DNA of 59,521 nucleotides from Candidatus Poribacteria bacterium (GTDB lineage Bacteria; Poribacteria; WGA-4E; WGA-3G): positions 1 to 59,521 of the forward strand of contig JAPPES010000124.1 in the NCBI GenBank assembly GCA_028824125.1, given 5' to 3'. The notes below the pieces were generated by a model. It was not told the DNA's origin, did not search any database, and saw nothing but the letters and a program-made list of their open reading frames with translations. This document shows positions 32,631 through 41,240 of this stretch, piece by piece. A program made the position numbers and the translations under genes. Positions within the stretch are counted from its first letter, which is position 1. Each line of letters starts with the position of its first letter.

Positions 32631-35032
32631 AAATTACCAAACCTATGTCTTGGCTGAAACTGATCTTAGTGTTAAGCCTTGTATGTAGTTTTGCACTCAC
32701 AGCCACAGCACAGGATTATTATCCTACAACTGTCGGTAACACCTGGGTTTTTCTAAGTCAGGATGGTGGTGAAAGGCGCACCTATTCTATTGAGGAATCC
32801 GATAATGATAAGGAAAAGGATGCAGGAATTATTGTTCTAAAAATCGTTACTGAAACACTCGGTACAGACACAATTGATACTGATTTATATTTTATTTCTG
32901 ATGATAACGAAGATCTAAAACTGCACCGTGTAAGGACAGAAGAAGGCGCTTTTGGCGTCGCAGCTGTAACGCTTGATCCGCCTGCACTTTTCTTCCCCGC
33001 AGATTTACCTGTCGGACGCACATGGGATATCATTACGGTAGCAGAACTCAATCTGGTTGGTACAGCCACAACTACCAGTACCATAGAAGTTGTAGATTCT
33101 GAGGTGCTTGAAACCCCGGCTGGAACATTTGAAAACTGTGTCAAACTTGAGATACGGCGAAAATCCGCTACGGCACTCGCAACTATCCGGACCAATTCTT
33201 ACCAATGGTTAGCACCTGATGTCGGCCCTGTCAAATTCGAAGACGTTGAGTTAGGTATTGTCTATGAATTGCAGAGTTATAACTTAGTCGAAGAAACACC
33301 GGAAGACCCCGCAGTGGAAACGCCAGAACAACCTATGGTAGAAACACCCGCAGTAACCCCTGAAGAACCTGCAGTGGAAACACCAGCGGTGCCCCCTGAA
33401 GAACCTGCAGTAGAAACACCAGAACAACCTGCAGTGGAAACACCAGCAGTAACCCCTGAAGAGCCTGAAACGCCAGAAGAACCTATGGTGGAAACACCAG
33501 AACCGCCCAAGGTAGAGGATGCCGTTATATCTTTGCAGCCTTCGTCGCCCACTGCTCCAGCTGTCGGGGAACAACTGAAAATTGACATTAATATAACAGG
33601 AGGCAAAGGAGGCGCATCGTATGGAATACTTCTTGCTTATGATGCAACCGCACTGAAATACATTGATTCAACCGATGGGAACTACCTGCCTAAGGGCGGT
33701 ATATGGATAAGACCCGCATTAAGTGATGATGGAGATTATGAACTTAAACTCAGTCTCGGTGATTCAACACAATCAGGAAAGTCCATTAGTACGCCTCTTC
33801 TTGAGCCTGGGGAATTATCAGTAGATGACTACTTCTTTGCGATCCCAGAACCACCGCCAGCGGAGTTTGTAATGCCCGATGCGCAATATAGAGCAATCTC
33901 TATGCTTGCTTCATCACCACTTGATGCTGATGGAAATCTCATCCCCGCAGATGGCGATGGCACGCTTGTCACACTCACGTTTGAGGTCGTCGAAGCAAAA
34001 CAGACTAATATCGCTTTAGTGAACGTTAACCTTTCCGATATCAATGATGCACCGCTTGGAGCTGTTGGCCAAGGTGATGAATTCGTCTTTAGTGTGCTGA
34101 CCATTTATGCACCTGCTGAATCCAGTTTTGATATTGCCCTTGAGTCAGGATTAAATATGATTTCTATTCCACTGATGCCACCAGAACCTTACACAGCAAA
34201 ATCACTTGCTGAAATGTTAGGCGCGACGGTTGTTATTAAATTAGATGCCGCCAAACAGAGTTTTGTCGGTTACTCCGTTGCTGAAGATGGCGAAGGTTTC
34301 GGAATTGATGGTAACAGTGGTTATATCGTGAATACTTCTGCTGGTGGTGTTGTCACATTTACAGGTACAGCGTGGGCAAACAAGTCCGATGCCGTAGCTG
34401 CTGCACCTAAAGTTTCTACAGCTAAGAACGCATGGGCATTTGTCGTCACATCTAACTTGCAGCATAAAGAGACCGGTGCAACTTACACTATTGTCGCCAA
34501 AAACCTTCGGACAGGGGTTGTTGCTACTAAAAAAGTTGCCAACGACAAAGAATACGGTTCTGCTGTATGGACAGATATAAATCGCAAGAGCGTCATTAAA
34601 GCTGGTGATAAAATTGAGATTGCACTCCTTGATAAACTCGGCACCATTGTGTCCGGTCCTTTCCAGCGCACTGTAACCGCTTCGGATATTCACAATGCAT
34701 ATCTGAGTGTACAGATGAAGGTTGGGGACTTACGTCCCAAGGAAACGATTCTCGGTCAAAACTTTCCGAACCCATTCAATCCAGAAACTTGGATACCTTA
34801 TCAGTTGAATCGTGATGCCAACGTAACGATTCAGATTTATAATGTTTCTGGTAAGGCAGTTCGGACGTTAAACTTAGGCCACAAGTCGAAGGGTTTATAC
34901 CTGACAACCTCAACTGCAGCTTATTGGGATGGCAAAAATAGCACAGGGGAAGATGTTGCGAGCGGTATCTATTTCTATACCCTCCAAACCGCGAACTTCT
35001 CGGCTACGCGCCGAATGGTAATCCTTAAGTAA
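32627..35032 (+). CDS. Large secreted protein with cohesin-like domain and C-terminal sorting domain
   Basis: An 801-residue exported protein. In order: a signal peptide (LILVLSLVCSFALTATAQ); an N-terminal domain (about 30-215) shared with the gene at 35193, beginning YYPTTVGNTW and containing TPAGTFENC; a Pro/Glu/Val linker (221-296) of EEPAVETP-type repeats; a cohesin-like domain (about 300-493) with GEQLKIDINITGGKGGASYG, LLAYDATALKYID and DGTLVTLTFEVVEA; a domain starting GLNMISIPLMPPEPYTAKS (about 498-695); and a C-terminal Ig-like sorting domain (704-801) with NFPNPFNPETWIPYQL and SGIYFYTLQTANFSATRRM. The last domain resembles FlgD-like or type IX-type sorting tails. The protein is probably displayed on the cell surface. 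Confidence 0.88.
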   Translation: MKITKPMSWLKLILVLSLVCSFALTATAQDYYPTTVGNTWVFLSQDGGERRTYSIEESDNDKEKDAGIIVLKIVTETLGTDTIDTDLYFISDDNEDLKLHRVRTEEGAFGVAAVTLDPPALFFPADLPVGRTWDIITVAELNLVGTATTTSTIEVVDSEVLETPAGTFENCVKLEIRRKSATALATIRTNSYQWLAPDVGPVKFEDVELGIVYELQSYNLVEETPEDPAVETPEQPMVETPAVTPEEPAVETPAVPPEEPAVETPEQPAVETPAVTPEEPETPEEPMVETPEPPKVEDAVISLQPSSPTAPAVGEQLKIDINITGGKGGASYGILLAYDATALKYIDSTDGNYLPKGGIWIRPALSDDGDYELKLSLGDSTQSGKSISTPLLEPGELSVDDYFFAIPEPPPAEFVMPDAQYRAISMLASSPLDADGNLIPADGDGTLVTLTFEVVEAKQTNIALVNVNLSDINDAPLGAVGQGDEFVFSVLTIYAPAESSFDIALESGLNMISIPLMPPEPYTAKSLAEMLGATVVIKLDAAKQSFVGYSVAEDGEGFGIDGNSGYIVNTSAGGVVTFTGTAWANKSDAVAAAPKVSTAKNAWAFVVTSNLQHKETGATYTIVAKNLRTGVVATKKVANDKEYGSAVWTDINRKSVIKAGDKIEIALLDKLGTIVSGPFQRTVTASDIHNAYLSVQMKVGDLRPKETILGQNFPNPFNPETWIPYQLNRDANVTIQIYNVSGKAVRTLNLGHKSKGLYLTTSTAAYWDGKNSTGEDVASGIYFYTLQTANFSATRRMVILK
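33300..33515 (+). repeat. Low-complexity Pro/Glu/Thr repeat within the coding sequence
   Basis: Imperfect tandem repeats built on GAAGAACCTGCAGTGGAAAC encode units such as EEPAVETPAVTP. They form a flexible linker between the N-terminal and cohesin-like domains, and are likely to vary in copy number between strains. Confidence 0.8.
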
Positions 35033-35057
35033 GCATAGCTGCAAAATTGTTTGAGTG

Positions 35058-35134
35058 AACGCCTTGATTTCACGAGCAATCCGGTTAACTTTACAGATTG
35101 TACTGAGATGGCTAAATCAAGGCGTTTTCTTTTA
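35058..35134 (+). terminator. Rho-independent-like terminator after the cohesin-like gene
   Basis: AACGCCTTGATTT (35058-35070) pairs with AAATCAAGGCGTT (35114-35126) to give a perfect 13-base stem, followed by TTCTTTTA. The loop of 43 bases is long but could contain further pairing. Confidence 0.6.
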
Positions 35135-35192
35135 TACAAAGCACATCAGTGTTCGCGAATAACTTTGAGCAATTTTACGAAGGGAGGATTAA

Positions 35193-35996
35193 ATGTTTAA
35201 AAATGCTTTATTGGTGATTCTTGCAGCAGCAATACTCATCTCTAATTGTATTGATATGGCAATAGCACAAAATTATTATCCGACAACTCTCGGCAATATA
35301 TGGGTCATGGAAAGCGAAGACAAAGCTGAACGACTTACTTACACCGTTGAAACATCTGATGAGTCCATTAACGGTCAAGCCCTCGCGCTACTCAAAATTA
35401 CAACTGAAACCTTAGGAACAGATTCAATCATAACCGAGAAGTATCTTATCTATTTTGATGAAGATGGGATTAAACTCTATAAGCTTGAAGTGGAACTCGG
35501 CCCTGTATTTGGGGTAGCAACTGCTGTGTTATATCCACCTGCCCTTTTCTATCCATTTGCTTTAGCAGCCGGAGTCTCGTGGAAGTTTACCGCTAATTCA
35601 GAGGTGGACTTAGTGGGACCTGTTACGTTCACAAGTACTAACGAAGTTGTAGCTGTAGAAAATGTTGTGACACCAGCAGGAACGTTTGAAAACTGCCTAA
35701 AGATTAGGATAGGGACAAAATCTATGACTACTTTAGGCGTAACGCGCGGCACCGCTTACCAATGGCTTGCCCCAAACTTTGGTCCCGTGAAATTTGAAAA
35801 TACTCAGGATATTGTTTATGAATTGGTGAGCTCCAATCTACTCTATGATGTAACAGGGGACGGTGTTGTAAATATCTTAGACCTTACTTTTGTGGCTTCT
35901 CAGTTCGGTCAGGAGGGTGCGGAGGGAGATGTAAATAACGACGGGACAGTTAATATCCTGGATTTGGTACTTGTGGCACAGAATTTCGGAAAATAA
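35193..35996 (+). CDS. Secreted protein with dockerin-like C-terminus
   Basis: A 267-residue exported protein with a signal peptide (LLVILAAAILISNCIDMAIA), a domain from YYPTTLGNIW to about residue 215 that is homologous to the N-terminal domain of the preceding gene (shared TPAGTFENC and AYQWLAPNFGPVKFE), and a C-terminal type I dockerin-like pair: DVTGDGVVNILDLTFVASQF and DVNNDGTVNILDLVLVAQNF. Each half has the calcium loop pattern DxxxDGxxxxLDL. Dockerins bind cohesins, and the neighbour carries a cohesin-like domain. The ribosome site is GAAGGGAGG. Confidence 0.88.
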   Translation: MFKNALLVILAAAILISNCIDMAIAQNYYPTTLGNIWVMESEDKAERLTYTVETSDESINGQALALLKITTETLGTDSIITEKYLIYFDEDGIKLYKLEVELGPVFGVATAVLYPPALFYPFALAAGVSWKFTANSEVDLVGPVTFTSTNEVVAVENVVTPAGTFENCLKIRIGTKSMTTLGVTRGTAYQWLAPNFGPVKFENTQDIVYELVSSNLLYDVTGDGVVNILDLTFVASQFGQEGAEGDVNNDGTVNILDLVLVAQNFGK

Positions 35997-36032
35997 TCAG
36001 GGACATTCCAGAATTATTTGCGTGAGATATTT

Positions 36033-37628
36033 TTACAAAGTCCGTTTTTGAATCTCGTCTGCCGCAAGTGTCTCCTCGTACCACAGACTCTCTTCAACCT
36101 TCTTACCTGACACATTAATATAATTTCGTGGCTGCCACGAAAATTTGAGAGACGAATCACCACTGTTGTAAAAGATCGCTTCTGCTTTGTTTTCTGTGCC
36201 GATAATAGGACGGACCAAGGAGAAAAGTGTTGATGGCATCTGACCTGTCCCATCTGCTTTTTTGATGTCTATTAGTGAGACGACCTGCCCTAAAATTTCA
36301 CGAGTGCCGAGAAGTAAAGGTCCATAGCACGCGGTCACTGCGCCTTGCCCCCAATTGCGCCCGTGTCCTGCAGCAACAGAGCAAACTGCACCTCCCATAT
36401 CTGCATGTTCCCTTCCACCGCGTAACACACGACGTGCCATATTCAGACGTATGGAGGCATTTCGCAATGCTCTCACAGCATAAGCAACTTCGCCTGTTAT
36501 TTGATAGGCAAGTGTTAATGTTGCTGTTGACGGTTCTTGAATAGGTTTAACGGAACCATCATCTGACCATTCTCCCCAATACGCCATATCTGATCGCTTT
36601 CCTACACCGAGTTCTCGACGGCGCGTCTCTTGCGGAAAAACAAGTGCTAACAATTCAGGTGAAGCAGATGGAAGTTCCTGTAAACCTTCAGTAATGGCAG
36701 CATCAAAACAAGTATCATTAAATGCCCATCGATAATAACTGAGTGCTGCAGCTGCAGGGTCATTGTAGGGATCGTTGAGAGATGTTACCAAAGGTTCAAC
36801 AATACGTTTTGCTGCTGTTTGGAAAATTTCTTCTCCAGACAAAAGATAAAGATCGCCTAAAGCATAGATGGCACCCGAAGCCAGTAGGTTTTCAATTCCT
36901 GCCAACGGATCTCCGGGAATGTGATGCGAACTTGCGACAAGTCGGTGTAAATTTTGGGCATCAACTTCTGCTTCGCTAAGACCATTTCCATCCAAATCCC
37001 AGAGTAGCGGCATCGGATCTGGCGCAGCGATGATCCGCTCAGCCCGTTTTCGTCCATACCGCAATGCCCATTCCATATATCGCTTTTCGCCCGTAACATT
37101 ATACGTTGCTAAGGCTATATGGATAAAACGGAAGTGCTCTGCAAGTTCATAAGCGTTCTTTTCATCGTTTTCTACAAATTGCGTGCCGATATTGTAGCCG
37201 ATAAAGGTGTCTCGTGTGTAATCGTACCAAGACGGTATTTCCGGCACCCAATTTCCGATATGTTCAGCTGCATCTGTTAAAAGAGAAATCGCCTCAGTAT
37301 CATCAGGCTTTATCCCAATATAACGAGGCAGGAATAATAGAAAAGGTTCTGTCCCGTGATGTGCTTCCGCCTTCGGTTCATATCCATGCACACAATCCCG
37401 TTCTACCCAACCGAGAAGTGCTGCTTTAAGCGCGCCAAAATGTTGCAAAACGGTTGGGTCGCCAGTGATTAAATAGTGTGGAAACCATGCCAGTGCATAG
37501 TTTGCCTCATCCTCTCCACCATTGTTCGGACCGGGTGGGTCAAGCAGCATGCTCTGTTTGAGCCAACGCCCCATTTCTATTCTGAGTTTGCTATAAACGT
37601 TATAGCATTCACGGAATTCAGATATCAT
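36033..37628 (-). CDS. Probable alpha-toroid protein, glycan-related, function unknown
   Basis: A 531-residue soluble protein without a signal peptide. It is rich in aromatic and helical segments (EANYALAWFPHYLITGDP, IHIALATYNVTGEKRYMEWA, LTLAYQITGEVAYAVRALRN) in the style of (alpha/alpha) barrels found in polysaccharide lyases, heparinases and unsaturated glucuronyl hydrolases. A DLDGNGLSEAE segment could bind calcium. A short beta region ends the protein (RNYINVSGKKVEESLWYEE). I cannot assign a family. It lies beside a TIM-barrel isomerase and two Gfo/Idh/MocA enzymes, which suggests glycan or uronate use; this is inferred only from fold and neighbours. Confidence 0.7.
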   Translation of the reverse strand: MISEFRECYNVYSKLRIEMGRWLKQSMLLDPPGPNNGGEDEANYALAWFPHYLITGDPTVLQHFGALKAALLGWVERDCVHGYEPKAEAHHGTEPFLLFLPRYIGIKPDDTEAISLLTDAAEHIGNWVPEIPSWYDYTRDTFIGYNIGTQFVENDEKNAYELAEHFRFIHIALATYNVTGEKRYMEWALRYGRKRAERIIAAPDPMPLLWDLDGNGLSEAEVDAQNLHRLVASSHHIPGDPLAGIENLLASGAIYALGDLYLLSGEEIFQTAAKRIVEPLVTSLNDPYNDPAAAALSYYRWAFNDTCFDAAITEGLQELPSASPELLALVFPQETRRRELGVGKRSDMAYWGEWSDDGSVKPIQEPSTATLTLAYQITGEVAYAVRALRNASIRLNMARRVLRGGREHADMGGAVCSVAAGHGRNWGQGAVTACYGPLLLGTREILGQVVSLIDIKKADGTGQMPSTLFSLVRPIIGTENKAEAIFYNSGDSSLKFSWQPRNYINVSGKKVEESLWYEETLAADEIQKRTL

Positions 37629-37705
37629 AATTCAAGTTGCTACCTATAAGTTTTAGGCATAGAAACACCGTCTTTAATGAAAACATGCTGATAATTAGCC
37701 AATAT

Positions 37706-37764
37706 TTGTAGCGCAAACTGTCAGTTTGCGCACTTGCAGGCACAATCTAACAGATTGTGCTACA
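37706..37764. repeat. Double-hairpin repeat, simple (unoccupied) form
   Basis: Two hairpins, GCGCAAACTGTCAGTTTGCGC and GCACAATCTAACAGATTGTGC, framed by TTGTAG and CTACA. It is followed by GGCAACTTGGGTTA, the same flank as MITE-like copy B, which has about 170 bases between the halves of the second hairpin. Confidence 0.72.
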
Positions 37765-37782
37765 TAGCGGCAACTTGGGTTA

Positions 37783-38592
37783 TCATAATAGAGAGTTCAA
37801 AAATTCAATACTTTGTTTAGCGATTGTCTTTGGGTCGGGTTTGAAATCAAAAACCTCAGTTGAGAGATAACCCTGATAATCAATCTCTTTCAGTGCTTCA
37901 ATAATTGGTGGATAGTCTACATTGCCAGAACCGGGGAGATAACCGTTATCATCGTTAGAATGGAAATGTGCCACATGTTTGGCACAGTTGCGAATCTGTG
38001 TCGGCATGTCTAACCCCTCTTTTGCGGTACTACAAACATCCAAAATCATCTGGAAATTGGGATGGTTCACAGCATTAACCATTTCAACGGCTTTGTCAGG
38101 GTGGGAAATAAAGTTAGTTTGATCGCTTGACAAAGGCTCCATGCACAATATTACGTTTCTTTCACCAGCAAGTTCCGCCCCTTCTGCAAAGGTCCCTTGC
38201 GCATAGCCCCACGCCTGTTCAAAGGTAAGCGGTTCCATGACGTTCCGTTGCTGCGGCGACCCAAAAACCAGTATCTGCCCATCTAAATCTGCACAGAGTT
38301 CAATGAGGGCAAGTAAATAATCCCGTGTTTCCTTGCGGATGTCAGCGTCCGGATGGTTGATATAGAGTCCTGGCGGTGAAACGAGTAGCCAGTGTAGTCC
38401 TGCGATTTCTATCTTTGCGTCTTCGGCGGCTTTGCGGATCCGCGCCCGTTCAGTTTCACTTATGTCCAAAACCGAGTCTGCCAATGTGAATGGTGCTATT
38501 TCTACAGCATCATATCCAAGTTCTGCAGCATAAACAAACACATCTTCAACTTTCCAATTTTCAAACATCTCGTTGCATATTGCGAGTTTCAT
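37783..38592 (-). CDS. Sugar phosphate isomerase/epimerase (xylose-isomerase-like TIM barrel)
   Basis: A 269-residue single-domain TIM barrel of the AP-endonuclease 2 family. Typical segments are ELGYDAVEIAPFTLAD, AKIEIAGLHWLLVSPPGLYI, NVILCMEPLSSDQTNFI, NFQMILDVCSTAKEGLDM, HVAHFHSNDDNGYLPGSGNV and GYLSTEVFDFKPDP. The Glu, Asp, His and Glu residues in these strands would bind the divalent metal. The substrate is unknown; likely isomerisation or epimerisation of a sugar or inositol derivative. It has its own promoter at 38620-38648. Confidence 0.9.
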   Translation of the reverse strand: MKLAICNEMFENWKVEDVFVYAAELGYDAVEIAPFTLADSVLDISETERARIRKAAEDAKIEIAGLHWLLVSPPGLYINHPDADIRKETRDYLLALIELCADLDGQILVFGSPQQRNVMEPLTFEQAWGYAQGTFAEGAELAGERNVILCMEPLSSDQTNFISHPDKAVEMVNAVNHPNFQMILDVCSTAKEGLDMPTQIRNCAKHVAHFHSNDDNGYLPGSGNVDYPPIIEALKEIDYQGYLSTEVFDFKPDPKTIAKQSIEFLNSLL

Positions 38593-38619
38593 TTTTGTCT
38601 CCAGTCCGTGTTTTTGTGA

Positions 38620-38648
38620 ATTCTAAACGGTTTTTGAGTTTTTGTCAA
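38620..38648 (-). promoter_or_regulatory. Sigma70-type promoter for the TIM-barrel gene
   Basis: TTGACA (38643-38648), 17 bases, TAGAAT (38620-38625) on the minus strand, 27 bases before the ATG. Confidence 0.73.
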
Positions 38649-38666
38649 GTATTTTGGAGATCGCTC

Positions 38667-38954
38667 ATTGACACATAAGGATAGAGCGATAACGAAACCT
38701 ATAGGTGTAAACTTAAGGATTTTCTATCCGGGTATTGGCACTTTCTGAATCACGGATTTTCGCGGATGTCACCGATTTCGTGGATTATTGAGTTTGAAAC
38801 TCCCAAATTCCTATTCAAAGTTTGCCGAAATCTCTTGAGGTACTCATCTTGCCAAACCCCTATCCGCGTCTTCCGTGTTCTCCACGCTCATCCGCGATTC
38901 TGACAAGTGAGAAATCCTAAAATTGACACACAAGGGTAGAGCGATAACGAAACC
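38667..38954. repeat. R1 copy c flanked by 33-base direct repeats
   Basis: A divergent R1 copy (about 38731-38906; CTATCCGCGTCTTCCGTG, TTCCTATTCAAAGTTTGCC) lies between two 33-base direct repeats (38667-38699 and 38922-38954) that differ at two positions and contain TAGAGCGATAACGAAACC. It fills the gene-free stretch between 38649 and 39000. Confidence 0.7.
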
Positions 38955-38999
38955 CAACCTGCAATTGAATCCGCATTCACTCTTACATTAGATATAATA

Positions 39000-39039
39000 A
39001 TTGACGGTAGCAGCAAATAAATTCGCTGCTACCGTCAAT
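39000..39039 (-). terminator. Strong hairpin downstream of the Gfo/Idh/MocA gene
   Basis: A perfect 15-base stem (ATTGACGGTAGCAGC and its inverse) with a 10-base loop. On the minus strand it is followed by TATTATAT. It lies 30 bases after the stop of the oxidoreductase gene at 39070. Confidence 0.65.
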
Positions 39040-39069
39040 CTTTACATATAAGAAAATCCTAAAGTCGTG

Positions 39070-40107
39070 TTACAACTTCTCTCTAAGTGAATCCATCAAC
39101 CCGTCGGGTGGTTCAAACGGTAGATCAATAATCTGATTTGTTATACCGCTATAGTACATTCCTAAAAGGAGATTGAACTCTGCAAGAGATTGTTTGAGAT
39201 GTGTCGGATGCTCATTTTTCTCGTCGTCAAGCCAATCAAAGACAGCCTCTGTGAGGTTTCCTTGTGCTTCAACATCCTGTTCGCCATAGTTGAGTGGACC
39301 ACCTTCGTATCCACCTTTTTGTGTCGCGCGTTCCCAACTGCTAAATCGCCAATGTACGAATCCTTCTGTGCCAATGACAAAAACGCGCTTGTGGCAATAA
39401 ATGCCTTGATTATCGGATGCCATCGTACCCATGCCTTGCCCAAATGCAAGAGAGACGTGAAGCCCATTTTCATATATGACTTGTGCTGCGGCATGCATCG
39501 GTGAAGGTTGCGCTGAATCCAAATGATCTCTCCCAGAGATTTGCCCGAGCACACTTACAGGACGAGAGTTATCAATGTAGGAGGATACCAGCTGAAGCAC
39601 GTGCGGTCCTTGATCAACTGGCGTACTCCGCGCGCTCGCATCAATGAACTTAAGCTCACCTATCTTACCGTCCGCAACATCTCGCTTTAATTCAAGGTTT
39701 TTGGGATGGAAGTTAAGCTGTGTGTTGACAACGAATTTTGTATTTGTCTCTTCTGCTAATTCGGCAATTTGTTTCCAATCTTCGCTTTCAACGGCAATCG
39801 GTTTCTCAACAATTGCAGCTGGCACACCGTGGTCTGATGCTTGCTTCATTAACGAGTAACGTATTCGCTCATTGTAACCGCGCAACACTGGCGCAGTGAC
39901 AATATGGAGAAGATCGGGTTTCTCTTTTTCAAGCATCTCGTCTAAATCTGTGTAACGGGAAGAGATGTCAAAGTTATCACCGAAGTTATTTAATCGTTCT
40001 TCGTTCATATCGCAAATTGCTGCGAGTTTTCCACCTTTAACAAAACGATAGGCACTTGCATGGCCGCCTGCGCGTCCACCGCACCCTAACATCGCACTTT
40101 TATACAT
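39070..40107 (-). CDS. Gfo/Idh/MocA family oxidoreductase
   Basis: A 345-residue NAD(P)-dependent dehydrogenase. The Rossmann start is AMLGCGGRAGGHASAYRFV, the cofactor and catalytic lysine is in AAIVEKPIAVES, and the C-terminal beta-sheet domain follows with LKFIDASARSTPVDQGPHVL. Family members oxidise sugars, inositols or their derivatives. A promoter at 40146-40174 lies partly inside the end of the upstream gene, so it can be expressed separately from its paralogue at 40171. Confidence 0.92.
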   Translation of the reverse strand: MYKSAMLGCGGRAGGHASAYRFVKGGKLAAICDMNEERLNNFGDNFDISSRYTDLDEMLEKEKPDLLHIVTAPVLRGYNERIRYSLMKQASDHGVPAAIVEKPIAVESEDWKQIAELAEETNTKFVVNTQLNFHPKNLELKRDVADGKIGELKFIDASARSTPVDQGPHVLQLVSSYIDNSRPVSVLGQISGRDHLDSAQPSPMHAAAQVIYENGLHVSLAFGQGMGTMASDNQGIYCHKRVFVIGTEGFVHWRFSSWERATQKGGYEGGPLNYGEQDVEAQGNLTEAVFDWLDDEKNEHPTHLKQSLAEFNLLLGMYYSGITNQIIDLPFEPPDGLMDSLREKL

Positions 40108-40145
40108 AAAATTCTCCTAAGTTAGAAACGTATTAGTTTGCTATT

Positions 40146-40174
40146 AGATTATCAAAAAGAGGTGTTCTTGTCAA
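40146..40174 (-). promoter_or_regulatory. Sigma70-type promoter for the Gfo/Idh/MocA gene at 39070
   Basis: TTGACA (40169-40174), 17 bases, TAATCT (40146-40151). The -35 box overlaps the last codons of the preceding gene. Confidence 0.7.
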
Positions 40175-41205
40175 ATATAAACCTTTTCACCACTTTTCGC
40201 GCTATCGTAAAGTGCATCCAATATCTGCATAAAGGTATAAGCATCAGATACATCCACATCGGGTGCGACTTCCCCTGCTATTGCCATAGCGAAATGATTA
40301 AGTTCATAGTAAAATACAGGCACTTCCTCAGGCAATTCTCCATGATCAATCTCAATAGGTTCATCAATCGCTTCTCGGACGAATTCGCCATCTTTGAATC
40401 GTGAAATGCCGCCGTTTGTGATTGCGCCAGTAGTGCCGTAAAGTTCCACAACACTGCCAGAATCTGAATGACTCATACGGGAACAGTCAATCTGGATAGT
40501 TTTCCCACCTTCGCAACCGAGGAGACCAGTGAAATAGTCTTCTGCTGCGCCTTCAGGTCCATCGTATTGCGGATAAAGCACATGCTTTGAAGCAAATGCC
40601 CACTCAGGTTTTGGACATCCCATCCACCACCATGTCAGGTTGAGTTCATGTGAGTAGTGCTGTCCCAACGAACCACCTTTCTGTCCATAAACATGTAGCC
40701 ATCGACTGTTGGCATCAAGGGCAGGAATAGAGTTGAATTTTCCAAAAACGCGAGCGTGAAATAGGTCTCCAATTGCCCCGTTTAGGACAGCGCGCCGAAT
40801 TTGGCGGTTATGTGGAAAGTGGCGCATAAAATAGCAGAATTGGAGTGTTTTGCCGGACTGTTGTGCAGATTCCTCCATTTCTAATACTTCCGGTGCGCGG
40901 ATTGCATGCGGTTTTTGGACTAAGACATGTTTACCTGCATTGAGCGTATCCAACACTTGCTGGAGCCTCCCATCTGGAGAAGTGGCGAGATAAACAGCAT
41001 CAACGGAGGGATTATCTAACAACTCTCGATAGTCAGTGTATTGTTCTTGGACTGCGTAGTCATTTGCTGCTTGCTCACGACGGGTTGGATCGCGCTCTGC
41101 GATTGCGATGACGTTCAGTCGAGAGCTGGCATTGGCAGCATTGATAGCTTGGCAGCCTGCCCATCCGCACCCGACGACTCCGAGTTGAATGATTTGGTTT
41201 GTCAT
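40171..41205 (-). CDS. Gfo/Idh/MocA family oxidoreductase
   Basis: A 344-residue NAD(P)-dependent dehydrogenase, paralogous to the next gene but clearly diverged. It has LGVVGCGWAGCQAINAANAS (dinucleotide fold), VDAVYLATSPDGRLQQVLDT, the catalytic HVLVQKPHAIRAPEVLEMEE with the conserved lysine, and the substrate-domain segment WLHVYGQKGGSLGQHYSHEL. The substrate is unknown. It lies downstream of a HAD-IIA phosphatase with 35 bases between them. Confidence 0.92.
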   Translation of the reverse strand: MTNQIIQLGVVGCGWAGCQAINAANASSRLNVIAIAERDPTRREQAANDYAVQEQYTDYRELLDNPSVDAVYLATSPDGRLQQVLDTLNAGKHVLVQKPHAIRAPEVLEMEESAQQSGKTLQFCYFMRHFPHNRQIRRAVLNGAIGDLFHARVFGKFNSIPALDANSRWLHVYGQKGGSLGQHYSHELNLTWWWMGCPKPEWAFASKHVLYPQYDGPEGAAEDYFTGLLGCEGGKTIQIDCSRMSHSDSGSVVELYGTTGAITNGGISRFKDGEFVREAIDEPIEIDHGELPEEVPVFYYELNHFAMAIAGEVAPDVDVSDAYTFMQILDALYDSAKSGEKVYI

Positions 41206-41240
41206 AAATGTGGTCTCCGATACTTTTCTGGAAGACTGTA

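Noticed and set aside
33277..33606. Minus-strand frame rich in Gly, Ser and Val
   Set aside because: It is the mirror of the Pro/Glu/Thr linker repeat in the secreted cohesin-like protein; the low complexity comes from the repeat, not from a gene.
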